A stretch of DNA of 51,694 nt from JAGVJT01 sp964471225 (GTDB lineage: Bacteria; Pseudomonadota; Gammaproteobacteria; Legionellales; Legionellaceae). The stretch lies in assembly GCA_964471225.1 (NCBI GenBank), contig CAYYEZ010000006.1:1-51694 (forward strand), written 5' to 3'. This document shows positions 28,801 to 35,868 of this stretch, piece by piece (positions within the stretch are counted from its first letter, which is position 1; each line of letters starts with the position of its first letter). The notes beneath the pieces were generated by a model. That model had not been told where the DNA came from. It made no database searches and saw only the letters and a program-made list of their open reading frames with translations. A program made the translations under genes and the position numbers.

Positions 28801-29063
28801 GAAGAACAATACACTGAAAATCCATCATCAATCATTTTTTCGATTAATTGAATGAAAAAAGCTCTAAGCTCAAAAGAGAGCTCCATGATTAGGAACCTAG
28901 GAAAAACGATATTTTTTGGCTTTTTTTGCGTCTTATGTACAGGCGAAATCCAAAAATCAGGTTGAGTTTGCAGAAGACGTTGAATATCAAATTGACTCGT
29001 TGTTTCTTTTTGAAATCCAGAGGCGGAAATGGTTTCTTCGTAATAAAAATAGTCTGGATACAT
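22899..29063 (-). CDS. giant LRR / transglutaminase-like / tandem AAA+ protein
   Basis: A 2054-residue protein with no signal peptide. Residues about 190-690 hold irregular leucine-rich repeats (LKDLYLEEIHIDSAL, LTQLTLNDCQKIS, MSLESLYLDCDSLS). A transglutaminase-like Cys-His-Asp triad follows: C900 in KTGSCRHRV, H928 in NDIHAFVEIF and D943 in WFSIDLGG. Two AAA+ modules of the MoxR/dynein-related type lie near the end. The first has GLSGVGKTT (K1572) with FLFLDEANL; the second has EGEPGLGKTE (K1838) with VVWIDELNSS and ATQNPPNMSGR plus LSPALLRR. The tail has a basic KKRAR and PETKKIKLE. The ATG at 29063 was chosen over a TTG 12 codons earlier; neither has a strong ribosome site. I know no described family with this order. 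It could be a translocated effector or an internal defence ATPase. Confidence 0.8.
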   Translation of the reverse strand: MYPDYFYYEETISASGFQKETTSQFDIQRLLQTQPDFWISPVHKTQKKPKNIVFPRFLIMELSFELRAFFIQLIEKMIDDGFSVYCSSSNSSFFKFQRDRIVHQIDMFSVLTFFNDLMDSSASRLPKYDVTNLSEIYFLFEKLLRLDTVIEWDDCYKASKTNREYNFVINRELKISPELVEKIRREGQQGLLKEIIHRIEYLRFSKTIPEEFFCADLSNLKDLYLEEIHIDSALAAFLKKLSMKNLTLEVCRIDTLDFLSPDVIHLSINEKDNFGLSPSHQRELFDHIENIKCLKLFLQSPDYTLVHDLVGFYPNLIKLDTNLNLPAVLSHFPNLIELVFSETNSQKMIFEAGLSAETFPQLKVIKNLNYPIPEQLFLAMTSEEDQGFFDLCSAFSNIPKKMKLSSHFLEKLSHSFMSVTSLKIVVDDDFSIDQLNKWLDFFPECHFLSLISKKKRLPILLDVQQRLFSPSNRIREFSFKNFYINDDGASFLANFISSCTLLSFSKCVFEGNAFTRLSSNKLMSLTQLTLNDCQKISSCFSSLRENLTTRDLYEFVENCTDFEILKLDNINIDLGEICFDSTPHIDVECLHASLDHIDDKVLLRLMKMFPSITVLHLTGNFGAKSDFYFIPPNSLMSLESLYLDCDSLSKRQLQVFCRAAPLIDMESIIEQEVKIEDVEDDADSLYVDADTTSCDNEKLYAERYFWSLSQNGMPIDAGYYRLKIIDRVLVSDAPISLEQAFLLEPSPLINDHQLIEIDRIEQEADLRVQFHHHIENGYDLIRGQYIISSEDQWVSLPSLNSNETLIGYCFADDVIEESDDSIQFSYSLDKRLYYVKTTSAKKLIFYLLISPPNIPLDLDFSISDMIEHLRSFNPIDFKPEKTMSSIDFFDFFMKNKTGSCRHRVVIFKLWMAECFPHMSTRIVFNDIHAFVEIFHQNQWFSIDLGGYPAEVTYLNESDPSSFKAESSPIKADDAQDNRLVYLTNLMMESLSNKGAITMSTFIDELVKKSNKVLLECDTETQLSSLQYGLQVLAKIKNIPFYYVHRPAELNNQQRFLQIDESFVGHFTQDYQSELCQFLKIGKGLLIINYEHFTPEQYVQFNSILDDVRRIQGLSISPDVSIIGLRNKIYTKSSSKKIFYPGSDFYSRFDHVKFYAFEDYIDYEFQFGEAKPDAYQINLYESDDWESILIGQWLPSKTGWTFTPGALIQACLDGIESIHIQNGPWHLESFCHFWRQARVDGYFSCVNFKFDLQAISFSQSQGYFNTQVPLSNESTTRHVFCSYTYGLFFQNFAVEEGMLIRLPGLIEQTEKVLSILITESISKAKWAKFIDQVHEKNIALNIAVAPNVYCDFLENPMPVERLELRNTQLIYTNDTDAFLSTLTDKIIIDISECHASDLIDTIQIQFQDEGDPFIFSTREGFLRKCLDQGKSVVLKGDFSSNLVNGLLPFLLEDHAQLTLVFDKKEALDFFHLIDSPVDKMKLLQKKLSLEILPDFIKLYEPYAKSLARYQYWERTKDLNTDNNWQGLLELHATHKLSESGSLGEIISIRRETLERVLITQPYVFISGLSGVGKTTFIQKNWLKTGEQLFIGNEKILDWLSATSQEKIFLFLDEANLTLTEWSLFEGLFLEKPAIFYDGRYYPLSEKHKVIFAGNPLNYGGERQFAKLFARHGNAIVFRPLSRESIENNILAPIITDNPWSIRQISSIYKELCMHSTSEILISPRELKMLALLAEMNYATMRCRMLNLFYSNLFLILESSLPQEKKEFIIKKMDIKQPYLSDFFIDNEHDWGETHRQGLFMADQLLQLHLYRKNNKLLNDEQQYGGLSGLILEGEPGLGKTEIVKTILRKNNIEAVCISVSTSLVDKQVMLHDAFNQGKVVWIDELNSSPLLEKELNAYLSGHDLQGQRPLKPGFLLIATQNPPNMSGRRELSPALLRRMILLRIAHYTTREMITILNRNGISHDDSERLVHIYNQQKQYQALTFRDLLRCSETVLRAPDLRENKKRARDHLFFSSTIPETKKIKLEQESDGEQNDMDTDVDMLDVWDFLANSTLP

Positions 29064-29224
29064 GATTAAATCAAAAGAGCCAAAGATAAATTGTACCAAC
29101 CAAGTGATTTAAAATCAACCAACAAGAAATTTATTAGAGCTTTTTGAACTATAAAAAATTAATTGAACTATAAGAAATTCTAGATAGAATAAACCATCGG
29201 AAACAGTGCATGACAGGAAGTGCG

Positions 29225-29725
29225 ATGAGAATAAATAACTTGAAAAAAAAGTCGACGATTTTAATCAGTTTACTCTTGTCGGCAAATATTGTCATTGCAA
29301 TCCCTCCTATTGAACGTATCTTATCTACGAATCAAAGCTCATTCGCTGTGGCAACAATACCAATTTTTACAATCGCTAGCACACCCCATGGCACCACAGA
29401 TAGTATAACTTTTATCCACATTGCCGGTTGTACTTCGGCTGAGTCGAGTTTCAGTAACTGTCAGAGTAATCCTGGCTATGATTCATTCACCTCCAATGGT
29501 AGCTTTTCAATCAATCCAGGAGATACCATCTCAATCAGTATACCCGCCATAGCGCAACCACTTCATTTTTGGCAAACCCTAACCTCACCCGCACAATATG
29601 CTGCAGTTCACATTGAAAATTCAGCAACAACCGGTTGTGACACTGCGGTGGTTGCTTATACTTGCCCTACTTCAACAACTTGTAGTAGCTTATCATTCTC
29701 GCCTCTCGTTTCTTGTGCTTTTTAA
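29225..29725 (+). CDS. small secreted protein
   Basis: A 166-residue protein with a signal peptide (basic MRINNLKKKS, then ILISLLLSANIVIA). A Ser/Thr/Cys-rich beta-type body follows (FIHIAGCTSAESSFSNC, TCSSLSFSPLVSCAF). The six or so cysteines suggest disulphides. The ATG at 29225 follows AGGAAGTGCG; an in-frame ATG 15 bases earlier is less well placed. No family was recognised. It ends 19 bases before the lasso-like precursor gene and may share its transcript. Confidence 0.6.
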   Translation: MRINNLKKKSTILISLLLSANIVIAIPPIERILSTNQSSFAVATIPIFTIASTPHGTTDSITFIHIAGCTSAESSFSNCQSNPGYDSFTSNGSFSINPGDTISISIPAIAQPLHFWQTLTSPAQYAAVHIENSATTGCDTAVVAYTCPTSTTCSSLSFSPLVSCAF

Positions 29726-29744
29726 CTTATTATTGCGAGCCAAT

Positions 29745-29936
29745 ATGACTATCCAATCCTCTGAAAAAAAACAGCATGCTCCTCAATTTTGCGTACTTTC
29801 ATCAAAGCGTTTAACTCAAAAAAAACCATACGTCAGCCCTCAACTCTCACTTTGTTTAGTCAATGAGCTCGATATTGCCGGTAGCGGTCAAGATGCCCTT
29901 GCTGAGGCAACAGGTGGATACTTAACACACTCCTGA
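29745..29936 (+). CDS. lasso-peptide-like precursor peptide
   Basis: A 63-residue peptide. The leader carries TQKKPYVSPQLSLC, which fits the YxxPxL recognition motif that lasso leaders present to the RRE protein. After a short stretch (NELDIA) comes a small-residue core, GSGQDALAEATGGYLTHS. If Gly46 is residue 1, Glu54 is residue 9, the right distance for a nine-member isopeptide ring with a nine-residue tail. The leader motif matches that of the peptide at 48625-48786. The canonical Thr two before the core is absent, so cleavage after Ala45 is a guess. No cyclase or leader protease is adjacent. The ribosome site is weak (GCGAGCCAAT). Confidence 0.5.
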   Translation: MTIQSSEKKQHAPQFCVLSSKRLTQKKPYVSPQLSLCLVNELDIAGSGQDALAEATGGYLTHS

Positions 29937-29968
29937 GAATAAATTTTTCACGTTCAGGCTCATCAAAT

Positions 29969-30076
29969 ATGCAAAACACAAACATAACTCAAACATCATC
30001 ACCTCTAATTATTGCAGTTATAGATCAATTAGAATACAATGTGAACATATTAAACAATAGTATTGAATGGAGATGA
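29969..30076 (+). CDS. possible 35-residue peptide
   Basis: Short frame starting MQNTNITQTSSPLIIAVIDQ and ending NSIEWR. The segment TSSPLIIAVI resembles VSPIVVAL of the peptide at 48625-48786, so it could be a third leader-like peptide or a diverged copy. The ribosome site is weak (AGG about 11 bases before ATG). It ends two bases before the next peptide start, as in a coupled operon. It may be a chance frame. Confidence 0.3.
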   Translation: MQNTNITQTSSPLIIAVIDQLEYNVNILNNSIEWR

Positions 30077-30078
30077 AC

Positions 30079-30192
30079 ATGTCGTATGAAGAAATTCTAG
30101 AAACTCTTTCTGAAAATGAGCTTTTTGAAAAATTAGCACAATATGTCGGCCAAGCTTGCTTTGATCCAGGTGAGTTTAAACAATTAGGTTAA
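30079..30192 (+). CDS. 37-residue acidic peptide coupled to a GRDP-like gene
   Basis: The peptide begins MSYEEILETLSENELFEKLA, continues with QYVGQACFDPG and ends EFKQLG. It is helical and acidic with a single Cys. TGGAG lies six bases before the ATG, a good ribosome site. The next gene begins two bases after its stop, so translation is coupled. It could be a RiPP precursor or a small partner protein; nothing decides between these. Confidence 0.5.
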   Translation: MSYEEILETLSENELFEKLAQYVGQACFDPGEFKQLG

Positions 30193-30194
30193 TC

Positions 30195-30650
30195 ATGTTT
30201 GATCAGGTTTTTCAAGCACATCCCTCGCCTGAGATGCGCGAACATCTCAGGCGTTGCTTTCCAGAATTATCTCAAGAAGAAAGAGAGATACGCACACAAG
30301 AGTTTTTAAAATTTATTTGTCTGCAATCCATGAAAGATAGTGGTTTTATTCCCGTCACTCAAGAAATTGACCTGATTTGGCATGAATATATTCTACAAAC
30401 ACGCGCCTATGAAAAGCTCTGTCACGACTTACCTGGAAAAAAATTTGTGCATCACCAAACCATTTCTTTTTCTGAGTACGCAAGCACACAAAATCGCAAG
30501 CAAATCTTGCGTGCAGTATTGGATTGGCTCCCTATGTATCGCGCACATTTCGGAGAATTTACTGAAAAAACAGCACATTACTGGTGGATTGTTACATTTT
30601 TGCTCCAAGAATTAAAATTAACAATCCATCAAGTCAATCAGCTTAGCTGA
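30195..30650 (+). CDS. GRDP-like (glycine-rich-domain-protein-like) protein
   Basis: A 151-residue protein with the conserved core of the GRDP/rRHA-like family: IDLIWHEYILQTRAYEKLC followed by KFVHHQ, i.e. DxxWHxxIxxTxxYxxxC...hHH. Families with this core are known in plants, fungi and bacteria; the biochemical role is not settled. AGG lies eight bases before the ATG inside the preceding peptide gene. It is the last gene of the 29745-30650 peptide run, so it may act on or with those peptides (inference). Confidence 0.6.
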   Translation: MFDQVFQAHPSPEMREHLRRCFPELSQEEREIRTQEFLKFICLQSMKDSGFIPVTQEIDLIWHEYILQTRAYEKLCHDLPGKKFVHHQTISFSEYASTQNRKQILRAVLDWLPMYRAHFGEFTEKTAHYWWIVTFLLQELKLTIHQVNQLS

Positions 30651-30712
30651 CATGATCCATACATGATATCCTGGCCAGATCTCTAAAAATCATGATAAAT
30701 CTAGGCGCCTCT

Positions 30713-32134
30713 TCAAGACAGACGTTCGACACCTATTTTTTTTCCTTTTATTTTCCCTTTTTGGAATTGCTCATAAGCTTTTTGCACATGATTTCTATCG
30801 ACAGCGACATAAGCGTGCAGGGTTAAAATATCAATTTTTCCTATCATCTCTGCTTTTAACCCAGCATCTTTAGTAAGCGCACCCAATATATCTCCTGGGC
30901 GAATTTTATCTTTTCTACCTGCCATCAAGCGTAAAGTGACCATACTTGGCGTAGCTATTGAACAATCAAGTGATGTCAAAGCCTCTAGCTTCGCCCATAC
31001 AACAGGTTTTCCCATCAAATCCTCAATCGCACATAAACGCTCTGCATCTTTGGGTGTGGTAATACTCAAAGCCAAACCTTTACTGCCTGCGCGCCCGGTA
31101 CGCCCTATTCGATGCACATGCACCTCAGGTTCAAAAGCTAATTCGTAATTAATCACGGCCGGGAGCTCTTTGATATCTAAACCACGCGCCGCCACATCTG
31201 TCGCCACTAAAATACGGCGACTATGATTGCTAAATTGAATCATCGCCTGATCTCGTTGTGCTTGCTCTAAATCACCATTAAGTACACTTGCACTAAACCC
31301 CTCTTGATTCAGCTGTGTCGCTAGCTCTTGCGTTTTTTCTTTGGTATTACAAAAAATTAGAGTGGATTCGGGTTGATAATGTGCCAATATTTTTTTCAAA
31401 ACGAGATATTTTTCATTTTGATGATGTACTTCAAAAAATTTCTGCTCAATGTCTTGTGCACTTGCATGCTCCTCTATTTTCACTTCTTGAGGATGCTGCA
31501 TGAACTCTTTTGCCAATTGTTTAATCGGTTGCGTGAATGTCGCCGAAAACAATAGTGTTTGTCGTCGAGAGGGGCAATAACCAAGCACCTGTTTCAAAGC
31601 ATCAAGAAAACCCATATCTAGCATTCTATCGGCTTCATCCAAAACCAACGTATTTAAGTGAGACAAGCTTAATGTCTTTTGATCTAAATGCTTTTGTACA
31701 CGCCCTGGCGTCCCGACAATAATGTGCGCACCATGCCGCAAAGAATCATACTGCGGTCGAATCGGTGCGCCTCCAGAAAGATTCAAAATCTTTATATTCG
31801 GTAGTAATCTTGCAAGGCGGCGCAGAGCTTGAGCGACTTGCTCGGCTAACTCTCGCGTAGGACAAAGAATTAATGCCTGGGTTGATGCACGTTCTATTTT
31901 TAAAAAATGCAACACAGTTAGACCGAAAGCAACGGTTTTGCCGCTGCCTGTTTGGGCTTGTGCGATGACATCCGTTTTATTCAGCATTAGAGGTAAACTG
32001 TGAGCTTGAATAGGCGTCATCTGACTGTAATTTAACGAAACAAGATTACTGAGTAATTCTTTTCGCAAGGGTAAGGAAGAAAAAGACAACACTTCTTTAT
32101 CGCCAGGAAGTGGTTTCTCAGATATCTTGTTCAT
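30713..32134 (-). CDS. dbpA: ATP-dependent RNA helicase DbpA
   Basis: DEAD-box helicase that helps assemble the peptidyl-transferase centre by acting near 23S rRNA hairpin 92. All motifs are visible: AQTGSGKT (I), PTRELAEQ (Ia), VLDEADRMLDMGF (II), LLFSATF (III), ATDVAARGLD (V) and HRIGRTGRAG (VI). The C-terminal DbpA RNA-binding domain is present (LMAGRKDKIRPGDILGAL, IGKIDILTLHAYVAV, KIKGKKIGVERL), which separates it from RhlE and SrmB. The length is 473 residues. Confidence 0.93.
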   Translation of the reverse strand: MNKISEKPLPGDKEVLSFSSLPLRKELLSNLVSLNYSQMTPIQAHSLPLMLNKTDVIAQAQTGSGKTVAFGLTVLHFLKIERASTQALILCPTRELAEQVAQALRRLARLLPNIKILNLSGGAPIRPQYDSLRHGAHIIVGTPGRVQKHLDQKTLSLSHLNTLVLDEADRMLDMGFLDALKQVLGYCPSRRQTLLFSATFTQPIKQLAKEFMQHPQEVKIEEHASAQDIEQKFFEVHHQNEKYLVLKKILAHYQPESTLIFCNTKEKTQELATQLNQEGFSASVLNGDLEQAQRDQAMIQFSNHSRRILVATDVAARGLDIKELPAVINYELAFEPEVHVHRIGRTGRAGSKGLALSITTPKDAERLCAIEDLMGKPVVWAKLEALTSLDCSIATPSMVTLRLMAGRKDKIRPGDILGALTKDAGLKAEMIGKIDILTLHAYVAVDRNHVQKAYEQFQKGKIKGKKIGVERLS

Positions 32135-32533
32135 TCGTCATATACTCGGTAGAAAACAAGACATATTGTAGCACAAATTGATGCTACGCTGAATTTTAAA
32201 AATCGTATACAGCACTGCCCAAAAACTCAAGAAAACGCAGCTCCTGCTCTGCGCTAGAATTCATCAGGGATGATTAAATTCGTATCACTTATTAAAGCAA
32301 GAAATATTTCCCAAATGGATACATCAACACTTGAAGAAGAAAATTGCAGTACGCTATCAGATACCTCAGACTGTAATTGATGCTGTAATCCTGAAATATG
32401 TGAAAAGCACTCAATCCTTAAGCCTAATGTGATTCAGTTAGAGGAGCTTACGCTGCAAATAAAATTATTTACAATTGCTTTGCTGGCAAAATTTTGATAA
32501 AAATGTTTTTAATAAATAACCTAGGGTTTTATT
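32135..32533 (+). other. 399-base gap with a possible Cys-rich short frame interrupted by TGA
   Basis: No clear gene. A plus-strand frame runs from ATG 32270 (MIKFVSLIKARNIS) to SDTSDCN. It meets TGA at 32378-32380 and continues open as CCNPEICEKHSILKPNVIQL up to TGA 32495-32497. The read-through would give about 75 residues with clustered cysteines around the TGA. The ribosome site for 32270 is poor. It may be a dead gene, a chance frame, or much less likely a recoded TGA. The rest is A+T-rich spacer. Confidence 0.25.
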
Positions 32534-32860
32534 ATGCGTCAAATATTAGTCAGTTTTCTTATTCTGTTAAGTCTTACCGGTATGGCTCATGAAGCATCAG
32601 CAAGAGGATTTGGAGGACGCGGATATAGCATGTCGCGTGCAAGGCCTGCTTTTTCTCACTCATATCAGAGGGCCGCTACATCCTCAGTCCGACCCAATAA
32701 ATGGCGAGGAGCATTTACAGGCTTTATGTTGGGTAGCATTTTAACGAGCCTATTTATGGGGCATGGAGTCATGGGAGGAATATTTTCATGGATTCTATTA
32801 GGCTTCGGTGTATTTTTTATCTTAAATATATTAAAACATTACCAAAACCGCGATAAATAA
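32534..32860 (+). CDS. small membrane protein with signal peptide
   Basis: A 108-residue protein. A signal peptide (MRQILVSFLILLSLTGMAHEASA) precedes a Gly/Arg/Ser-rich linker (RGFGGRGYSMSRARPAF) and a hydrophobic region with two segments (AFTGFMLGSILTSLFMG and GGIFSWILLGFGVFFILNIL). The layout resembles the N-terminal half of bacterial Tim44-like precursors, but no Tim44 domain follows. Function unknown. No good neighbour link: dbpA diverges on one side and the amidase remnant converges on the other. Confidence 0.65.
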   Translation: MRQILVSFLILLSLTGMAHEASARGFGGRGYSMSRARPAFSHSYQRAATSSVRPNKWRGAFTGFMLGSILTSLFMGHGVMGGIFSWILLGFGVFFILNILKHYQNRDK

Positions 32861-32934
32861 AATTGGATTGTCGACTAACGCTCAGATCGATTAATTTTTA
32901 ATCAAATCGACATTGTTCAAATTTTATGATCAAA

Positions 32935-32948
32935 TTCATGTAGATCAA
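32935..32948. promoter_or_regulatory. possible second FNR box
   Basis: TTCATGTAGATCAA matches TTGAT-N4-ATCAA at nine of ten positions. It lies after the small membrane-protein gene and before the 3' end of the amidase remnant. No protein gene starts in the 90 bases that follow, though TATAAC occurs at 32981-32986. It may be chance in A+T-rich DNA, or it may control a short transcript. Confidence 0.3.
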
Positions 32949-33037
32949 GTATAAAGGGGCCTGCATGATAAAAGTAAATTTATAACAAAAATTACAGCAA
33001 TAAAAACAGATAAGATCCTAAGCAACTATCCCAACAC

Positions 33038-34330
33038 TCACAAAAGCCGAGATAATAGTTGACTCATCGCCGTTGCAAGCATCATAAGCTCGTAATCCTT
33101 ACGATACTTCCCTACCAATTGAACCCCAATAGGCAAGCCACTTGATCCCACGCCCATTGGAATGACCACACTCGGCCATCCCATTAAACTATAAGGGATC
33201 AAATAATTTTCTTGCTCAAAATAAATGGGATCAACGAGAGTCTGTCCGTGGGGCAATGCGAAATGACTTGCAACAGGGCAAAGAATCACATCAAATGACT
33301 GCATAAAATTTAAGAGATTCATTCTATATAAATCCCATTCGATTCGCGCATCAATCACCTGCTGTACGCTTTGATTTTTAGGCATACGAGACAATACTTT
33401 GTCTAGATTTACAGGATATTGCTCGTAGTTCAGCTCTTTTAATAGCGCAACAATCCCATCCCCACCATCCGCACCGACAACGCGACAATAAATATCGCGC
33501 GCATCAGAAAGCCCAGGCGGCTCAATAGCCTCAACAATCGCACCTTGCTGTGTTAAACATTCGGCAACCTTATGCACCGCACTCTCAATTTCAGGATCAA
33601 CCATCTGACCTTGAACACCGGTATATAGCGCCACACGCAGTCCTTGTGTATTGATTTTTTCAGGCTTAACGAGAGGTTCGTAATCAGCATAAGGATCAAT
33701 TCCATCACGCCCCATCAACATAGGGAGTACATATAATAAATCCGATACATTTCGTGACATCGGCCCTATCGAATTAAAGCATGCAAAAACACCTAACACA
33801 GGAAACCCTTCCGTTGGTGGCATATGCCCAGTTGAGGGAATCAAACCATGACTTGTACGCAAGCCTGCAACACCACAATAATGAGCAGGAAGACGAATAC
33901 TTCCGCCAGAATCAGTACCTATGCCTAAAGGACTTCCCGCAGCCGCTAAAATAGCAGCCTCCCCCCCACTACTTCCACCGGCAGTGTAATCGAGATGATA
34001 AGGATTATTCGTACGACCCAATGCGGTACTTTCTGTCTCCCAAGACAGTGCAAAATCAGGTAAATTCGTTTTCCCTAGAATAATCGCACCATTGTCTCGT
34101 AATCGTCTTACAACGGTCGCATCTTGTTTGGGTTTATTTTCTAAAAAGCAAAGCTCCCCCCTGTGGTTATCATTTGCTCAGTCAGTAAATTATCTTTGAT
34201 ACTTACAGGCACACCGTGCAGAGCGCCTCGAAGCCGTCCCGAAGAAAGCTCACTATCACAGGCTTTTGCATCCTGTAGAACACGATCTGCACCGAAACTG
34301 ACAGTGCGCGTGCTCGATAATACATTGCTG
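33038..34330 (-). pseudogene. amidase-signature enzyme, N-terminally replaced and frameshifted
   Basis: Amidase-signature hydrolase with the Ser-cisSer-Lys machinery: VSIKDN (Lys), AGGSSGGEAA (cis-Ser) and GTDSGGSIRLPA (nucleophile Ser). The first part, ADRVLQDAKACDSELSSGR to TTGGSFAF, is in one frame and meets TAG at 34133-34135. Losing one T in the run at this point explains it, because the other frame continues LENKPKQDATVVRRLRDNG and DFALSWETESTALGRTNN into the open part from 34021. The start of the enzyme is missing and its place is taken by an NRPS condensation fragment in another frame. Non-functional as read. Confidence 0.8.
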
Positions 34331-34630
34331 CAAACGTAATGCTTGTTCCTCTTTTTTAAGACTTGAAATGTCGTCAAACTGTAACACTTTCGTATCACAG
34401 CCTGCTCTGATCACCTGCTTTGGGACACCGGCTTGAGTGATAAAGTAGCTACGCAATCCCGGTTGCATCGCTACAACATGTTGTAACGCTTTTTGAAGAC
34501 AATCGACCTCTAGTGGTCCGCGAAGTACATATAACAATGGATTATTATATGCAACACTTTGTGAATTTAATTGACACTCCAACCAAATCCGCTCTTGTGC
34601 CTGGGAAAGCGATACAACCTTCATTTTCAA
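34256..34630 (-). pseudogene. NRPS condensation-domain N-terminal fragment
   Basis: The protein begins MKMKVVSLSQAQERIWLECQ and has the C1-type motif of condensation domains (SLSQAQERIWLECQ), then AYNNPLLYVLRGPLEVD, then LQKALQHVVAMQPGLRSYF. It runs normally to about LRLQQCIIEHAHCQF (residue 112), where condensation domains continue into the PFDL region. Here it enters amidase DNA in the wrong frame and stops after 124 residues. The HHxxxDG active site and all later NRPS domains are gone. AAGGTGTATTGAAA precedes the ATG and the MFS stop is 12 bases upstream, so this was the NRPS gene of the thioesterase-exporter operon. Confidence 0.75.
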
Positions 34631-34642
34631 TACACCTTAAAT

Positions 34643-35857
34643 CTAGGAGAGCACACACAAAGAAGCCTTTTCAGCATGCTTTAGGTAAAGAAGAAACGCG
34701 ATTAATGCAGCAAAAATACCCCCCCCCATCACCGCTGCAATAGAAAGCAAATGCGCGTTATAACAATAACTCATCACCCCTGCTCCAAACGCTGAACCTA
34801 GCATCATCGTCACAGTCAGTAACGCTGAAGCGCATCCTTTATTTTCCGAGGTCGCTTGTGATAAAGAAATGTTGTTTAAAGGTGGCCCAATTAAACCTAG
34901 ACCAACGTAGTAGGCAATCATCGCCGATAAAATAAAAATGGCATTGTTATTTTGCTGCTCACTTCCGGCAATAAAGACAATCATCCACAAAGAGAGTGCA
35001 CCTAAAGAAATACCAATAATTTTTTTTGCGGATACTTTTGCTTCAAGCTTACCAGCCAAGCCAGATGCCGCCATATAACAAATAAACATCGGCATCATCC
35101 CATAACCTACATATTCAACAGGAAGCTTGAGTAAGTCAGTAAAAATAAACGGAACCACAGCCAAAAACGCACCGCCAGTAAGAAATAAAAACGCGTAAGC
35201 ACTAATAGTCGTCACAAAAGTCCAGTTTCTAAATAACCCAACATAATCATTCGTTATCTTCCGCCATTCGATTCGCTCGCGCTTAGCACTCACTGTTTCC
35301 GGCATATACTTGGCTAAAATCGCAATTAAAGGCAATCCAATCAGAAGCATCGCATAGAAATTCGCTTGCCAGCCAAAAAATGCAGCGATATATCCACCGA
35401 CCAGCGGCCCTGCCAAAGGGGATAAAGCCGTGCATAATCCAACATATCCTAAAATCTTAGTGCCATTATTTTCTTTTTCATACACTTCGTGTAAAGCCGC
35501 AAACGCGGTAACCATAATCCCCGAAACGCCGACACCTTGTAGAACACGACCGGCAAGAAAAAGCCAAAGCGAATGCGAATATCCACACATGAGGCTTGCG
35601 GCCATCAAAATCATCGCAGAGAACAGTAAGATAGGCTTACGACCGTATTGATCAGAAATCGGACCGAGAATCATTTGTAATGACATACTACCGATGAACC
35701 ATGCAGTAATTGAATTTTGGATACGATTAGATGACGCACCAAAATCCGTCATTAGTTCAGGCATACTCGGAATAAATAAATCATTTGATAAAAATGATAA
35801 AACCAGCAGTGCGATAATACTGACTGGAAACCAAAATCGAGCGGAGATTGAAAGCAT
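34643..35857 (-). CDS. MFS drug/metabolite exporter, Bcr/CflA (DHA1) type
   Basis: A 404-residue, 12-helix major facilitator. It shows the DHA1 features: NDLFIPSMPELMTDFGAS in the first helix region, GPISDQYGRKPILL (motif A) and AGRVLQGVGVSG (motif B). AAGGATAATATTT precedes the ATG. It lies 11 bases after the thioesterase stop and 12 bases before the NRPS fragment, so it was probably the exporter of the lost nonribosomal product. It looks intact and may still work as a general efflux pump. Confidence 0.88.
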   Translation of the reverse strand: MLSISARFWFPVSIIALLVLSFLSNDLFIPSMPELMTDFGASSNRIQNSITAWFIGSMSLQMILGPISDQYGRKPILLFSAMILMAASLMCGYSHSLWLFLAGRVLQGVGVSGIMVTAFAALHEVYEKENNGTKILGYVGLCTALSPLAGPLVGGYIAAFFGWQANFYAMLLIGLPLIAILAKYMPETVSAKRERIEWRKITNDYVGLFRNWTFVTTISAYAFLFLTGGAFLAVVPFIFTDLLKLPVEYVGYGMMPMFICYMAASGLAGKLEAKVSAKKIIGISLGALSLWMIVFIAGSEQQNNNAIFILSAMIAYYVGLGLIGPPLNNISLSQATSENKGCASALLTVTMMLGSAFGAGVMSYCYNAHLLSIAAVMGGGIFAALIAFLLYLKHAEKASLCVLS

Positions 35858-35868
35858 AAATATTATCC

